From positions 62,001 to 126,000 of the forward strand of contig JABSQT010000002.1 of the NCBI GenBank assembly GCA_013215715.1: a stretch of DNA of 64,000 nucleotides, given 5' to 3'. The notes beneath the pieces are model-generated. The model was not told the DNA's origin. It searched no databases and worked only from the letters and a program-made list of their open reading frames with translations. Each line of letters starts with the position of its first letter. Positions within the stretch are counted from its first letter, which is position 1. Positions 31,314 through 41,447 of this stretch are shown here, in pieces. The stretch comes from Mycoplasmatales bacterium (GTDB lineage: Bacteria; Bacillota_I; Bacilli_A; Mycoplasmatales; Metamycoplasmataceae). The translations under genes were made by a program, and so were the position numbers.

Positions 31314-31336
31314 GAAAAAGGCGATACTTCGCCTAT
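31314..31336 (-). terminator. lspA terminator fused to the rluD promoter
   Basis: An AGGCGAAGTATCGCCT hairpin is followed by TTTTC on the minus strand, and the rluD TATAAT starts two bases after that run. Confidence 0.85.
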
Positions 31337-31355
31337 TTATTTACTTTATTAGCAT

Positions 31356-32009
31356 TTACTTCTTTTTTGTCTTATTTATTTTTATATTTTTGAAAACATC
31401 TTGAATTCTTTTGAATAATTTAAAATTTTTAACTTTATTATCTTCTGTTGTTTGTTTTTTTGAATCTTTAAATGCTTGAGTAATTAATCCAATCGCAGCA
31501 ATTGGAGAACCAAATACAACTTCTATATCCGCTATGTTATATGTTCCTTTATCATAAAATGGATTATATATTCAATCCCTAACATAATGCCCTCCATTAG
31601 GTTCGATTAACATATATCTATCCATAATATTACCCAATGCTCCTGATGCAATTAATGAAAAACCGAATGCCATAGTTTTATTACTACTAAATAAAGCAGC
31701 AACAATAACTATAATTGCAATTATTGATGTAATAGTTTGAACACCTCAATAAGGCACGGTCCCTTCACCTAAAGAAGAAAACATACCAGTATTAATAACT
31801 AATCTAATTCCAAATAATTTCCCCTCAGAAATTTGTGGTATATGAATTCCATCACCAATTCAACTTTGATCACTTTGAGCAAAAGCATATATTTTTGTAA
31901 ATTGATCAATCCCTATAAAAATAGATAATGTAAAAATAAGAATAATAGCATTTTGCATCATTTTTTGTTTATCAATTTTTTTAATTATTTTTATAAGGTA
32001 TTTTTTCAT
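31356..32009 (-). CDS. lspA: Lipoprotein signal peptidase (signal peptidase II)
   Basis: This membrane aspartyl protease cleaves signal peptides from prolipoproteins, the main surface proteins of mollicutes. The 217-residue protein has about four membrane helices and both catalytic aspartates, in GNIMDRY and YNIADI. It is longer than the usual 160-170 residues because of a Lys-rich cytoplasmic C-terminal tail of about 40 residues. Several Trp are TGA codons. The ATG at 32009 has TATAAT (32016-32021) exactly six bases upstream and is probably leaderless. The promoter abuts the ileS terminator. Confidence 0.93.
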
Positions 32010-32020
32010 AAAAATATTAT

Positions 32021-32050
32021 ATAAGAAAAAAAGTCCTTATTTATTAAGAA
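32021..32050 (-). terminator. ileS terminator
   Basis: An AAGTTCTTA/TAAGGACTT stem-loop is followed by seven T on the minus strand. The ileS stop lies in the structure, and the lspA -10 box follows the T-run. Confidence 0.8.
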
Positions 32051-34685
32051 CTTTATAACATCTTGTACATAACTCTTCTTGAATTTCATCAATAGCTATA
32101 TGATTTCAACATCTCGGACATTTAACAGTTTCAAATGTCTCAACTTTTATTTCTGTTCCAAATTCAACTTTTGCAACTATCAATAATTGTTGTAAATTTA
32201 ATGATTTTAAGAAGCTGTTATTAGTTTTTATAATAACTTTTGCTTCATTCCTACGTCTAATAAGACCTTCTTTTGTTGCATCCTCTAATTTTTTATTAAC
32301 TTCATCCAGTAATTCAAAATATGAATCTCATTGAGTGAATATCTCTTCATTGACTGGTTCTACTTTAAAGAATTCCTCTAAATGAATTGATTCTTTTTCT
32401 GGGTTCATTAATTTGAAAAGTTCTTCTGTAGTGGTTGGTAATATTGGAGCAAGAGTAATAATTAATGTATTTAAAATATTGTAAATATTAGTTTGAATCA
32501 TTCTTCTTTCTTCTGAATCCTTTTCATCTGCATAAAGAACATCTTTTGCAAACTCAAAATATAATGATGAAATTTTAATAATAAAATTATTAACGATTTT
32601 TATCATTTTGTTAAATTCAAATGCTTCATAACTTTCTTTAATTTGATATTTTACTTTTTTGTGTAATTCAGCAATATAGGCATGGAACCCTTTCGGTTCT
32701 ATTGCCATTGTTGCATCAAAATCAAATAAATTACCATGCATAAATCTCATTTTTGTTCTGAAATTTCTGTATACATCAATATTTTGTTTAATTATTTCTG
32801 GTGAAATTGTAACATCAGAAGTAAATTCTGAATTAGCTGCTCATAATCTCAATATATCAGCACCATTTTTACCAATAATTTCTTGTGGAGAAACAACATT
32901 ACCTTTTGATTTAGACATTTTATTGCCTTTTCCATCTAAAACAAATCCATGTGATAATAATTGTTTGAATGGAGAAACACCTCTATAAGCAACTGAATTA
33001 ATTAGTGAAGAGTTAAATCATCCACGATATTGATCTGAACCTTCTAAATATAAGTCAAAAGGAGCTTCTTGACCTTCAGGTTTAACAGCAATAGAAGAAG
33101 ACCCTGAATCAAATCAAACATCCATAATATCCATTTCTTTTGTATAACCTTTACCTTTGAATTTTTCAGGTAATAATTCATCAGCTGTTTTTTCTCATCA
33201 AATATCAGATCCATGTTTTGAAACTAATTCAATAACATTATCAAAGATTTCTTCATTAATAATTGGTGTTTCACCATCATAAAACACTGGAATTGGAACC
33301 CCTCATGTTCTTTGTCTTGAAATTGTTCAGTCATCTCTATTTTCAATCATTTGTGATAATCTAGCTACCCCTCATTCAGGATGTGACTTCACTTTTGAAA
33401 GTTCTTTAAGAATTTGGGATTTTATTTTTGAAATAGATACAAATCATTGAGGAACTCCCCTATAAATAATAGGTTTATGCGTTCTTCAATCATGAGGATA
33501 TGAATGTTTCATGAATTTTAAAGAAAGCATTCTTCCTTCAGCATCCAACTTTATTCCAATATCTTTATTTGCATCTTCATAAAAGATCCCCTCAAATTCA
33601 CCAGCTTCTTTATTAAATTTACCATCACCTTCAACGTGCATTATCATATCCAGTTTAAATTTTTTACCAATAATAAAATCATCTTCTCCGAAAAGGGGAG
33701 CAATATGAACAAGTCCAGTTCCAGATTCTAGTGTAACGTGATGCCCCTCAACAACTGGAGCTGTTAATTCAGTTTTAACTGGACGTTTATATTCAAGACC
33801 AATTAACTCTTTACCTTTGAATGATTTTAGAACTTCAAATTCTTCTCATTTAGCTGATGCAGCTAAGGAATCAATTAGTTGTGTAGCAACTATATAAATG
33901 TTACCATTTGCTTTTACTGTTGAATATTCAAATGACATACCTATAGCAATACCTGAATTAGCAATTAATGTTCATGGAGTAGTTGTTCAAATAACTAACT
34001 TTTCTCCAACAGATATAGTTTCATTACCTTTAACCACATCTAATGCAACAAAGATTGATGGTGATCTATGATCAGCATATTCCACTTCAGCTTCAGCTAA
34101 TGCAGAACGCGAAGAAGGAGATCAATAAACTGGCTTTAATCCTTTGTAAATCAAACCATCAAGCGCCATTTTTTTGAAGAGTTTTAATTGGTTAGCTTCA
34201 AAATTCTTATCTAAAGTTACATATTTTTCTGATAAATTAGATAATAGATTAAGTGTTTTAAATTGTGCTTCTTGTCTTGCTACTTGTGTTAAAGCATATT
34301 TTGCAGCTTCTTTTCTAAGTGCGACAGGATCAAAATCATCAGCTTTTTTATCCATTGTTTCTAACATCTTATTTTCAATTGGCAAACCATGTGTATCTCA
34401 ACCTGGTGTATAAGGAGCATAAAAGCCATTCATTGTTTTATACCTAACAATAATATCTTTTAGAATTTTATTTAAAGCATGACCGATATGTAAATCTCCA
34501 TTAGCATATGGGGGACCGTCGTGTAAAACAAATTTTTGATTATCTTTATTTTTCGACAAAGCTTTTTTATAAATATCTTTTTCTAATCATTCTTGTCTAT
34601 ATTGTGGTTCTTTTTGAACTAATCCAGCTTTCATACTAAAATCTGTTTTAGGCATATTTAAAGTATCTTTGTAATCTTTTTGCAT
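32037..34685 (-). CDS. ileS: Isoleucyl-tRNA synthetase
   Basis: This class I synthetase has 882 residues. It has the LHIGHALNK (HIGH) motif near residue 56, a KMSKSKGN motif, and a C-terminal zinc-binding region with CPRCW and CTRCY. The length is only slightly below that of other bacterial IleRS, so in contrast to LeuRS in this window its CP1 editing domain appears to be kept. Many Trp are TGA codons. The ATG at 34685 follows AAAAGGAAA. Expression is controlled by an Ile T-box directly upstream. Co-location with lspA matches several mollicutes. Confidence 0.98.
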
Positions 34686-34704
34686 ATTGTGTTTCCTTTT
34701 TAAA

Positions 34705-34885
34705 CAAAAAGAGTCCACATCAGGGGCCAACGTACCACCCTAATAGGACTCTCAATGTGTTCGTAACGTGAACAAAGCGCTTTTATGAGACTCGGAAGTG
34801 ATATCCATTTTATATTCTAGTTTGGTTTGCAGCTTACACCAACTCTCTTAGCAAGAATAATAAAGGACGTGTCTTCGTCATTGTT
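34705..34885 (-). promoter_or_regulatory. T-box leader of ileS with Ile specifier ATC
   Basis: The core AGGGTGGTACG lies at 34731-34741 on the minus strand. Stem I has a GAC-GAAG base pairing with CUUC-CGA-GUC, an AGAGAG plus GGUG/GCUGC distal motif, and the specifier AUC at 34800-34802. The antiterminator AUUAGGG/CCCCUGAU competes with a terminator AGAGUCC/GGACUCU followed by UUUU (34705-34752). The UGGU bulge matches a tRNA-Ile with A73. Uncharged tRNA-Ile should allow read-through. Confidence 0.95.
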
Positions 34886-34920
34886 ATATTTATTTATAAT
34901 TTCATTTTAGCATATTTTAA

Positions 34921-34950
34921 AGAAAAAATACTATATTAAATAGTATCTTT
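34921..34950 (-). terminator. HU gene terminator
   Basis: An AGATACTA-TTTAA-TAGTATTTTTT hairpin on the minus strand overlaps the stop codon of the HU gene. Confidence 0.75.
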
Positions 34951-35208
34951 CATATGTTTTGATGGTCTAAAATCAAGAATTTTTCTTGAAGGTATTGTTA
35001 TCATAGCTTTTTTATGTGGATTGTAACATTGTTTTTCTGGCTTTTCAATAATTTCAAGCACACCTAATTTATTTAAGTTTACTTTTTTACCAGTCTTCAA
35101 TTCATAAATTGCTAATTTTAGGAACTCATCAATAATTTTAGTGATTTCAGTCTGCTTGTATTCTAATTTTTTGGCAATATCAGCTGACATCATTTTTTTA
35201 TTTGTCAT
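34936..35208 (-). CDS. HU-family DNA-binding protein
   Basis: The 90-residue basic protein has the HU/IHF fold pattern: helix-turn-helix dimer core (MSADIAKKLEYKQTEITKII), then a beta-arm with NPHKKAMITIPSRKILDFRPSK, matching the family's NPxTGExxxIPA-KxxxFKxGK. HU compacts and bends chromosomal DNA. I took the ATG at 35208, which follows AGAGAGAAG; a second start a few codons later is possible. It is monocistronic between the ileS T-box and pyrG. The arm keeps Pro in NP, the residue that intercalates DNA in this family. Confidence 0.92.
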   Translation of the reverse strand: MTNKKMMSADIAKKLEYKQTEITKIIDEFLKLAIYELKTGKKVNLNKLGVLEIIEKPEKQCYNPHKKAMITIPSRKILDFRPSKHMKDTI

Positions 35209-35332
35209 GATCTTCTCTCTTTCATATTCTTTGTTAATACCCTTTTTGACTTGTTTGACTTATTAGATATTACATAACAATTTTACATTGAAACCATTAT
35301 TTTGTGTAAAAAAGAATTCCAATGCATACAAA

Positions 35333-35362
35333 AAATAACAAAAAAAACACATTAAAGTGCTT
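35333..35362 (-). terminator. pyrG terminator
   Basis: An AAGCAC-TTTAAT-GTGTTT hairpin is followed by T-run on the minus strand, just at the pyrG stop. The stem is short and includes a G-U pair. Confidence 0.6.
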
Positions 35363-36950
35363 TATTTTTGATAGATGCTTTAAGAAATTTAGTGAATATC
35401 GGATTATCTTTAAGTGGTCTTGCAGTAAATTCTGGATGATATTGAACACCAAAGAAGAATTTTTTGCCTTTAACTTCACACACTTCAGCAAGATTTGTTT
35501 TTTCATCAAATCCCGAAAACTGAAATTCAGCATCTTCTATTTTTGAAACAAATTCTGGATTCACTTCATATCTATGTCTATGTCTTTCAATAGCAAAATC
35601 TGATTCATAAATTTTTTCAGCAATTGAACCTTCTTTAATTAATGTCTTAGATTCACCTAATCTAAGTGTTCCACCAATTCCATCCGTTTTCTTTTTACCT
35701 CTTATGAAATCTATTACAAATGTACCTTTTTCTGATACCTCAGATGTTGTTGCATCTTTAATACCCGCTCTTCTAGCTTGATCAACAGTCATAGCTTGCA
35801 TACCATAACAAATACCAAATGTTGGATGATCTAAATCTCTTAAATATTTAGCAGCAATAACTTTACCATCGAACCCTCTTTTACCAAATCCTGGTAAAAT
35901 CATTGCTCCATGTGTACCTTTAATTTTTGAAGCAATATTTCTTGAAGTAATATTGTCTGCCTGAATTCATTTTAATTTAATCTTTGTACCTGTATAATTA
36001 GCAGAAATTTTAAGTGCTTCAATAATCGACATATATGCGTCTTCAAGTTCAATATATTTACCAATCATAGCGATTGTAACTTCTGACTTTTTCTCTTTAT
36101 TAATAAGAGCAACATATTCTTTTCAATCATCAAGTTTTGGTCTTTTAACACTCATACCTAAATGTTTTAAAATTTTATGAGCAACTTTTTGTTCTTCAAG
36201 AGCAAGAGGAATTGTATAAATGTTATCTGCATCAGGAACTGAAATTACATGATCTTCAGGAATAAAAGATGTTCTCGAAATCTTTGTATGAATTTCTTTT
36301 GTAACCGGATTTGTTGATCTCATGAAAACCATATTTGGTTTGATTGAGAGTGATCATAATTCAGACATAGAAAATTGTGCTGGTTTGGTCTTAAATTCTT
36401 TTGAAGCTGTAAGGAATGGAATATATGTTGTATGTATAAAGAAACAATTTTCCGGTTCTTTTAGCAACATACTTGCTAATGTTCTAAAAAATGATTGTGA
36501 TTCAATATCTCCAACTGTTCCACCAATTTCAGTTATAACAAAATCTGCTTTGGATGTTCTCCCACCCAATCTAATTAAATGTTCAATTTCATCAGTCATG
36601 TGTGGGACAATTTGTACTGTTTTACCACCAAAATCTCCTCGTCTTTCTTTATCCATTAATCTTTTAAAAATTTGTGCTGTTGTATAGTTGGAGTGTTTAG
36701 AAAATTTTTCATCAATAAATCTTTCATAGTGTCCCAAATCTAAATCAGTTTCTGCTCCATCAGCAGTTACATAAACCTCACCATGTTCATATGGAGACAT
36801 TGTTCCTGGATCAACATTTAAATATGGATCAAATTTTTGAACAAACACTTTATAACCTCTCGCTTTTAATAATCTACCTACAGAAGCTGCTGAAACACCC
36901 TTTCCTAACCCTGATAATACTCCACCTGTTACAAATATATATTTTGCCAT
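35352..36950 (-). CDS. pyrG: CTP synthase
   Basis: The enzyme aminates UTP to CTP using glutamine. The 532-residue protein has the N-terminal ligase domain ([30 protein letters not shown]) and a C-terminal class I glutaminase with GICYGMQAM (nucleophile Cys) and the VQYHPEF His-Glu pair. The usual Leu after the nucleophile is Tyr here. TGA codons at 36123 and 36354 encode Trp. The ATG at 36950 follows GGAGAAG. The promoter has TATAAT (36995-37000), immediately preceded by a perfect palindrome that may be an operator. Confidence 0.97.
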
Positions 36951-36994
36951 TTTCTTCTCCTTATAATACTTATTTCGCTAATTTCAATAAGAAT

Positions 36995-37016
36995 ATTATA
37001 CACATATTTATATGTG
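36995..37016 (-). promoter_or_regulatory. pyrG promoter with adjacent 16-bp palindrome
   Basis: CACATATAAATATGTG on the minus strand (37001-37016) is an inverted repeat with seven-base arms and directly abuts the TATAAT box (36995-37000). It occupies the -10/-35 spacer, where a repressor or activator would act. The arms are AT-rich, so chance is possible. Confidence 0.5.
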
Positions 37017-37053
37017 TTAAGAATCATTTATTGCGAGGGTTAAAAAAAGATAA

Positions 37054-37109
37054 TAAAAAAGAGTGACATGTTAGTCACTCTCTCTTGTAAAAAGATTCTT
37101 ATGAGAATC
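37054..37109 (-). terminator. Tandem terminators downstream of ftsZ
   Basis: Two hairpins follow the ftsZ 3' untranslated region on the minus strand. GATTCT-CATA-AGAATC with TTTTT (37088-37109) comes first, then GAGTGAC-TAACAT-GTCACTC with TTTTTT (37054-37080). Confidence 0.85.
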
Positions 37110-37206
37110 CAGCTTTCTAAAAAGTTAAATGTTTTTTTAATTAAACTTATAAGTAGATTGCATAAATTTCTATAGCTTCGAAACATCGCCAATATTAAAA
37201 TTTTAA

Positions 37207-38421
37207 CTATCTTCTTAAGAATGCTGGAAGATCGTCATCGTCATCTTCCGGATCGTCAAACGGTGTTGTGTTTGTTAATTCGCGTTCATCTGTTATTGAC
37301 AGTTTATCCTCTTCAGGTAATGGATTAGTAACAAGAATTTCTCTTGTTGCTTCATTTTCAAATGAAATTTCCATTGTTTCAACTGCTTTAGCAACTTCAG
37401 CCTTTATTTCTTCTTCTGATAATTTTGGTTCTTTATCATTAAGCCCTGTAGCAATAACTGAAACATAGATTTCATCACCTAGATTTTCATTTACTGAAAC
37501 TCCAAAAATGATATTTAAATCTTCTCCAGCTGCTTGTTGAATTGTTGCAACAGCTTGGTTCGCATCGTCAAGTGTTATGTTCCCACCAGATACGTTAATA
37601 ATCGCATCTGTTGCTCCTTTAATAGAAGCTTCAAGAATTGGAGATGAAATGGCATGAATTGCGGCTTTGACAGCTTTGTCTTCACCAGATGATTCTTTAC
37701 CAATTCCAATTAATGCAGAACCTCTACCTCTCATAACTGTACAAACATCTGCGAAGTCAAGGTTGATAAGCGCTGGTATAGCAATTAGATCTGTAATTGT
37801 TCTAACTGTTTGTTTAAGAACTTTATCTGCATATAAGAATGAATCTTTGAGAGAGATTCCTCCATATTGTTCTAAAAGTTTATTGTTTGAAATAACAATA
37901 AGTGAGTCTGTAGCGGCTCTCATACCGTCAAGACCAAATTCAGCATTTTTAGTTCTTTTTGTACCTTCAAATGAGAATGGTGAAGTTACGATTCCGACAG
38001 TTAATGCTCCTAGCTCTTTAGCTATTTCAGCAATAACTGGTGCGGCACCAGTACCTGTTCCACCACCCATTCCGGCAGCAACAATAACCATGTCTGCACC
38101 TTTAAGTGTTTCTTTGATTATGTCTTTTGATTGAAGAGCAGCCTTACGACCCTCTTCTGGGTTTGCACCAGCTCCTAAACCACGTTCGTTATTACCTAAA
38201 GGTAAAATTGTTTGTGCAATGGAAGCATTCAATACTTGTTCGTCAGTATTAGCAACGATAAATTCAACACCTTGAATTCCCTCTTTAATCATAGAGTGAA
38301 CTGTGTTGTTTCCACCACCACCAACACCAACAACTTTTATTGTGGCGATATTGTCTATTTTAGGACCAATGTGCGATTCGCCATTATTTAAAATGTTGTC
38401 TGTATTAAGTAGTTCTGACAT
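37207..38421 (-). CDS. ftsZ: Cell division GTPase FtsZ
   Basis: This tubulin homologue forms the cytokinetic ring. The 404-residue protein has VVGVGGGGNNTVHSM, the tubulin signature GGGTGTGAAPVIA, NLDFADV (T7 loop region) and an acidic linker. It ends in the conserved tail DDDLPAFLRR, which in other bacteria binds FtsA. The frame has no internal TGA. The ATG at 38421 lies inside the end of ftsA (17-base overlap), with GGAGGAAAG as Shine-Dalgarno. A 3' region of about 100 bases without a gene precedes two terminators. It is last in the mraZ-rsmH-ftsA-ftsZ operon. Confidence 0.99.
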   Translation of the reverse strand: MSELLNTDNILNNGESHIGPKIDNIATIKVVGVGGGGNNTVHSMIKEGIQGVEFIVANTDEQVLNASIAQTILPLGNNERGLGAGANPEEGRKAALQSKDIIKETLKGADMVIVAAGMGGGTGTGAAPVIAEIAKELGALTVGIVTSPFSFEGTKRTKNAEFGLDGMRAATDSLIVISNNKLLEQYGGISLKDSFLYADKVLKQTVRTITDLIAIPALINLDFADVCTVMRGRGSALIGIGKESSGEDKAVKAAIHAISSPILEASIKGATDAIINVSGGNITLDDANQAVATIQQAAGEDLNIIFGVSVNENLGDEIYVSVIATGLNDKEPKLSEEEIKAEVAKAVETMEISFENEATREILVTNPLPEEDKLSITDERELTNTTPFDDPEDDDDDLPAFLRR

Positions 38422-39637
38422 TCTTTCCTCCTATTTTATTTATAAATCTTGCAATGAAGCTTGTCTTTGTTTTTCTTAATGTATCGATTGTATTTGGATT
38501 AGTCATCACGATTGTATTAAAGTCTTTTCCAATAACTTTATCATATCTTCTAATAAAACTTGTTGTTCCAATTGTTTCTAAATTTTTAGTATTTGACGCA
38601 ATAAACATTAATGGTTTGTATATTGAAACAAATTCAGAACTAAATGATTTACTAGCAAATTCTTTTAACCCTGTGAAGTTTTTAATTTCTCCACTTATTA
38701 CTACTGATAATTTTTTCAGCGACTCATGTTTACCAATGAATGCTTGTGCATATGCAGCCACTCTATTTACAAATTGACCGATAATTGAATTTAAGTTATT
38801 TTGAGTAAATGATATTGATTTTAAACCTTTTTGAGTGGTAAAAATAATATCATCTGAACCTTTATCCAATTTCCCATAGACTTTAATTAAGTTTCTAGCA
38901 GTTTCTGGTGAGCATTCAAAGTACTCGGAAACTTTTTCCACTAAATTAACAAATCCTAATGGAAGGTTAAATGTTGATATAGTTGCTGAATTAACATTAA
39001 CAGTAACATATGTACGTTTCATGCCAATGTGCACAGAGATAGCTCCTTCAGCTATTGCTGAATTAGAGATAGTTGCTTGTGGTATAACATGGGCATCTGT
39101 TAGTATTTGAGATACTGATAGTCCCGCATTTTCAATAATTTCTTTAACATAGTTCTTCACAACTTTGGAAATTGATGAAAGAGCTACCTTCACCTTTAAT
39201 TTTTTTCCGTTTTTGTTGATCGGAGCTTTATCATAAGATTTCTTTTCAACACCAGAGACTACGTATCTAACTGGCTGAACTAGAATCACTTCTTGTTCAG
39301 TTGGTTGATATTGAGCTTCAGCTAATTTAATTACATTATTAATATCATCTTGTGTCACAAATGATGAAGCAATTGCGATTTCTTTATTAAACATTTTGAT
39401 TTCTAAGTTCGTCTTTTTATTAGATTCAACTATAGCAACCACAGATTTAATTTTTCCACCTATTACTTTATTAATTTTTGAAATAGATTCTTTAATAAAA
39501 CGTGTTTGTTCTAAAGGGTTGGAAGTTCATTTTGTATCATTAAATATCTCTACTAATTCAGTAGAAATAGTTTCGATACAAATAACTTGAATTGCACCTT
39601 TGGAAATTTTAACGTTTGTAATTAAATTTCTTTGCAT
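38405..39637 (-). CDS. ftsA: Divergent cell division protein FtsA
   Basis: FtsA is an actin-like ATPase that tethers FtsZ to the membrane. The 410-residue protein lies between rsmH and ftsZ, as ftsA does elsewhere. It shows FtsA-like blocks: VILVQPVRYVVSGVE, ILTDAHVIPQATI, EGAISVHIGMKRTYV (phosphate-loop region), SVVISGEI and a basic amphipathic C-terminus (FIARFINKIGGK) suited to membrane binding. Sequence conservation is low. The ATG at 39637 lies eight bases after the rsmH stop. One Trp is TGA. The 3' end overlaps ftsZ by 17 bases, so the two are translationally coupled. Confidence 0.88.
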
Positions 39638-39645
39638 GATTTCCC

Positions 39646-40548
39646 TTATCTTTCTTGTTCTTTTTTGAGCACCCTTAACTTAGCGCTACGACTTCTTCTG
39701 TTCAATTCGACTTCTTTTTTCTTCGGCTTAATTGTTTTAACAGTGAATTCTTTTTCAAACATAACTGGAAGTTTTCCAGTGGTATCTTTAGTAAGATTAC
39801 CAAATACCCTTTTAACTATCCTGTCTTCAATAGAATGAAATGTTATTATTGCAAATTTACCACCAGGTTTTAACATAGTAATACCTTGCTCTAATACATC
39901 TCTAAGAGAATCCAATTCATTGTTAACTGCGATTCTCACTGCTTGGAATACAGCTTTCGCTGGATTCTTTTGTCTTACGATCTTAGCTGGAAGTGAACTC
40001 CTAATAATATCAACAAGTTCTAATGTAGTTTCTATTGGTCTATTTTCAACGACTGCTTTCGCAACTCTTTTTGGGAGCTTAACATCAGCGTTTTCATAGA
40101 AAATTCTAACCAACTCTTCTTCACTTCAATTATTAATAATAAAATGAGCATCTAAATCCTGCGTTTGATCCATACGCATATCAAGGCGTGCTTCCTTATT
40201 ATAAGAAAAGCCTCTTAGCGCGTCATCCAATTGTGGAGATGAAACACCAAGATCTAATAAAATACCATCTACAGATGTAATCCCGATTTTTTCTAATTCA
40301 TCCTTAAAATATCTGTTGTCTGAATGAATAAGTTCGAAATTATTTGAGATTTGAGAAAGACGATTGCCACTTTCTTTAATGGCTTGAGTATCCTTATCAA
40401 ATGCTACTAATTTTCCATTGGGTATCCTTTTTAAAATCTCTGATGAGTGACCACCACGACCTAAAGTTAAATCGATATAAATACCATTTTCTTTAAGTTC
40501 TAAATGTTCTAAACAGTCATCGAGCATAACAGGAATATGTTTTTCCAC
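39646..40548 (-). CDS. rsmH: 16S rRNA (cytosine1402-N4)-methyltransferase
   Basis: RsmH (MraW) methylates C1402 in the decoding centre. The 300-residue protein begins HIPVMLDDCLEHL. It has YIDLTLGRGGHS (SAM site), ILLDLGVSSPQLD, RLDMRMD and the C-terminal ITFHSIEDRIVKR block. The TGA at 40126 is Trp. The start is a GTG at 40548 that shares one base with the TAG stop of mraZ (TAGTG), an arrangement equivalent to TAATG coupling. There is no strong Shine-Dalgarno, consistent with coupling to mraZ translation. Confidence 0.97.
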
Positions 40549-40988
40549 TATATCTCAACTCCTGACTCAAATAGTGCATTAGCAAGTTCATCATATGAAC
40601 CTTCTGAATCCACTTCGTTTTGGAAATTCTCATATGTAGTTTTGTCTCAAAGTTCTACTTTGTTACCAACCCCAACAAATGAAACATCCTTTTTAATGGC
40701 AGCTTTAAGAATGAAATGATCTGGAATATTTATACGTCCAAGTTTATCAACTTTCAAGTCAACAGTATTACCAAAGATTTTTCTTACGAAAATTCTTAAG
40801 TTTTTGTTAAGCATGTTGTTTGACATAAGTTTTGCACGCATTGCTTCAAACTCGTCCGCGGATCTTAACTCTAAGATTCCATCTGGTCCGAAAGTCGCAT
40901 AGACAACATCGCCCAGTTCCTTACGAAACTTAGCGGGTAAAACTATACGTTTTTTGTCATCTAATGACCTGTGAAAATGTCCAAACAT
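40548..40988 (-). CDS. mraZ: Transcriptional regulator MraZ
   Basis: MraZ is a ring-forming AbrB-like DNA-binding protein that controls its own division operon. The 146-residue protein starts MFGHFHRSLDDKKRI, followed by LPAKFRKEL, and contains the second copy KVDKLGRINIPDHF. The TGA after residue 116 is Trp and adds 30 acidic residues. I chose the ATG at 40988, with AAGGAG eight bases upstream; a GTG three codons earlier overlaps the Shine-Dalgarno. Repeated GTGG boxes lie between the -10 box and the start, so autoregulation is strongly suggested. Confidence 0.96.
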
Positions 40989-40993
40989 TATTT

Positions 40994-41067
40994 CCACTCC
41001 TTTCCACTACCAACCACATTATAACATTTTTATTTATAATAATGCAAATTTTTTCCACTTTTTTCAC
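40994..41067 (-). promoter_or_regulatory. mraZ promoter with MraZ boxes at 10-bp period
   Basis: GTGG occurs at 40994-40997, 41004-41007 and 41014-41017 on the minus strand, exactly 10 bp apart and directly downstream of TATAAT (41018-41023). A further GTGG (41055-41058) and GTGA (41064-41067) lie upstream. Repeated G-rich boxes with helical spacing are the known MraZ operator architecture. Here they cover the transcription start and Shine-Dalgarno. Confidence 0.85.
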
Positions 41068-41093
41068 ATATTTTTCAGACTAAAAAAAGACAA

Positions 41094-41122
41094 AAAAAAG
41101 AGCCGTATAGGCCCTTTTAATA
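41094..41122 (-). terminator. rpmF terminator
   Basis: An AAGGGCC-TATAC-GGCTCTT hairpin is followed by six or more T on the minus strand. It separates rpmF from the mraZ operon. Confidence 0.82.
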
Positions 41123-41164
41123 AAAGATTTATCTTTTACATAAGTTTTTGAATTGTATTAAATT

Positions 41165-41353
41165 CTATTTGTCATTAATACCTTCAATAACTTGTCTGTC
41201 TTTGTAAAATCCACAGAATTTACATGCTCTATGTTGTTGGATTTTTTCTCCACAATTTTTACATGCAACTAAGTTTTGAGGTGTTAGTGCGTCATGTGCT
41301 CTTCTTGTTCTCTTACGTTGTTTGGATGTCTTTCTCTTTGGTACTATAGCCAT
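41165..41353 (-). CDS. rpmF: Ribosomal protein L32
   Basis: This zinc-ribbon protein of the large subunit has 62 residues. It begins MAIVPKRKTSKQRKRTRR and has the two zinc pairs CKNC and CKFC, so this is the cysteine-containing, zinc-dependent form. The ATG at 41353 follows a strong AAGGAGG. The promoter has TTGCTA and TATAAT (41390-41395) with an 18-base spacer, overlapping the region upstream of the divergent tmcAL gene. It precedes mraZ, as in related mollicutes, but a terminator separates them. Confidence 0.98.
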   Translation of the reverse strand: MAIVPKRKTSKQRKRTRRAHDALTPQNLVACKNCGEKIQQHRACKFCGFYKDRQVIEGINDK

Positions 41354-41447
41354 GATGCCTCCTTATAAGTTTATTAATTTAGTAAAAGAATTATAGCAAA
41401 ATATTTAGCAAAGTAGCAATTAATATTTAAAATGTTAAAATTATTTT

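Noticed and set aside
37667-38134. Open frame of 155 codons on the plus strand inside ftsZ.
   Set aside because: It is antisense to the most conserved part of ftsZ and has no independent signals.
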